Of a DNA stretch of 64,000 nt, positions 63,215 through 64,000 are shown piece by piece. Each line of letters opens with the position of its first letter. Position 1 is the first letter of the stretch. Source of the DNA: Bacteroides stercorirosoris (GTDB lineage Bacteria > Bacteroidota > Bacteroidia > Bacteroidales > Bacteroidaceae); NCBI RefSeq assembly GCF_900142015.1, contig NZ_FQZN01000019.1, positions 1 through 64,000 on the forward strand, read 5' to 3'. The position numbers and the translations under genes were made by a program. A model generated the notes under the pieces. That model did not search any database, was not told the origin of the DNA, and saw only the letters and a list, made by a program, of their open reading frames with translations.

Positions 63215-64000
63215 ATGGACAACATGAAGAAACATTTGTGTCGGTTGCTTTTATTAGTAGCCTTATGCATAAGTTGTGGTATGGCAAATGCCCAAACAGT
63301 GAGCAAAGATTTCAAGGCTCAACCTTTGAAATCAGTCTTAAAGGATATAGAACAGCAAACAGGATTGTCTATTATCTATGAAGTTAATGAAGTGAATGGG
63401 GAAAAGAAAATCACCCAATCTTTCAAAAATACCTCTGTTGAGAAAGTGTTATCTGAAATTCTGGGTGAAGACTTAGAGTTCAATATACAGAATAAAATGA
63501 TTATCATATCTAAAAAAGATGTGACAGGAACTTCTAAAAAAAATCTGAAGAAGATCACTGGTAAAATTATTGATGAGAAGGGAGAACCTGTAATTGGTGC
63601 TACAGTCTTGGAAGAAGGGACGTCGAATGGTGCAATTACTGATGTGGACGGTGAATTTTCTTTGAATGATGTTATTGAGAATTCTACTTTGACTATTTCA
63701 TATGTTGGTTATAAAACTATCCAACTGAAAGCATCCGATAAAAAACTTTCTACTATAGTACTTCAAGAAGATAGCGAGTTGATAGATGAAGTTGTGGTTG
63801 TCGGCTATGGCACGGTAAAGAAACGTGATTTGACGGGATCTGTCGCCTCTTTAAACTCTGATGTTATTTCTTCTGTTCCGGCTACGTCGGCTGTAGAGGC
63901 TTTACAGGGGCGTGCATCCGGTGTTGTTGTGTCCACTTCTAATTGGGCACCGGGAGAAACTCCTTCTATTTTGATCAGAGGAAAGCGGTCTATTAATGCC
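63215..64000 (+). CDS. SusC/RagA-type TonB-dependent transporter (partial, cut by window edge)
   Basis: The first 262 codons of a SusC protein, open to the last base. Signal peptide (ending MANAQ), STN domain (about 30-105), carboxypeptidase-regulatory-like domain (about 115-190, IIDEKGEPVIGATVLEEGTS), TonB box and start of the plug (LQGRASGVVV, ILIRGKRSINA). The Met at 63224 is an alternative start. A SusD gene should follow beyond the window. Confidence 0.93.
   Translation, partial: MDNMKKHLCRLLLLVALCISCGMANAQTVSKDFKAQPLKSVLKDIEQQTGLSIIYEVNEVNGEKKITQSFKNTSVEKVLSEILGEDLEFNIQNKMIIISKKDVTGTSKKNLKKITGKIIDEKGEPVIGATVLEEGTSNGAITDVDGEFSLNDVIENSTLTISYVGYKTIQLKASDKKLSTIVLQEDSELIDEVVVVGYGTVKKRDLTGSVASLNSDVISSVPATSAVEALQGRASGVVVSTSNWAPGETPSILIRGKRSINA

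Overview
The window looks like a chromosome segment of a gut Bacteroides (or very close Bacteroidales). Evidence: three ECF sigma/FecR/SusC-type modules, SusD lipoproteins, NigD-like, DUF4251, DUF4595 and LruC proteins, lipoprotein signals of the form (S/T)xC, and promoters of the Bacteroides type (TAnnTTTG at -7) in front of many genes. No rRNA, tRNA, transposase or CRISPR array was recognised.

Layout. (1) 209-9173: a tyrosine recombinase beside a small carbohydrate cluster: a GH2 beta-galactosidase-like enzyme, a PL6 lyase, a UroD/MtaA-fold protein with a signal peptide, and a clan GH-D glycosidase split by a frameshift. Three promoters of this cluster share one 36-bp element, with two TGARACAATA-like half-sites 21 bp apart, ending exactly 24 bp before the -7 box each time. 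(2) 9242-23763: housekeeping and envelope genes: NlpE-like lipoprotein, CBS/CorC membrane protein, CE1-like esterase, DUF4595 and S41 peptidase lipoproteins, metY, mnmA, an orphan LuxR-type response regulator, DUF4251, NhaC antiporter, a KdgK-like sugar kinase, and a membrane protein/wHTH/CreD operon. (3) 23905-25638: a two-gene unit of GGGtGRT protein and NifU-like Fe-S scaffold. (4) 25811-35594: PL1 pectate lyase divergent from ECF sigma, FecR, SusC, SusD and a secreted PPP-type phosphatase. (5) 35679-47084: DMP19 protein, NigD-like, Yip1-like, smpB, metH (without the activation domain), mltF, udk, Dabb, DsbD-like and a CAT-fold acetyltransferase. (6) 47286-58184: a second polysaccharide utilisation locus: ECF sigma, FecR, SusC, SusD, FnIII/DUF4957-like lipoprotein and PL1 lyase, suggesting pectin. 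(7) 58277-64000: LruC lipoprotein, DUF2490 protein and a third ECF/FecR/SusC module cut by the window edge.

The most unusual non-coding structures are two tandem arrays with an exact 22-bp period (17676-17897, ten units, bracketed by a 51-bp imperfect inverted repeat; 56449-56596, seven units), and a palindrome plus direct repeat over the promoter of the LuxR-type regulator. Functions are inferred from motifs and remembered families; no database search was run.
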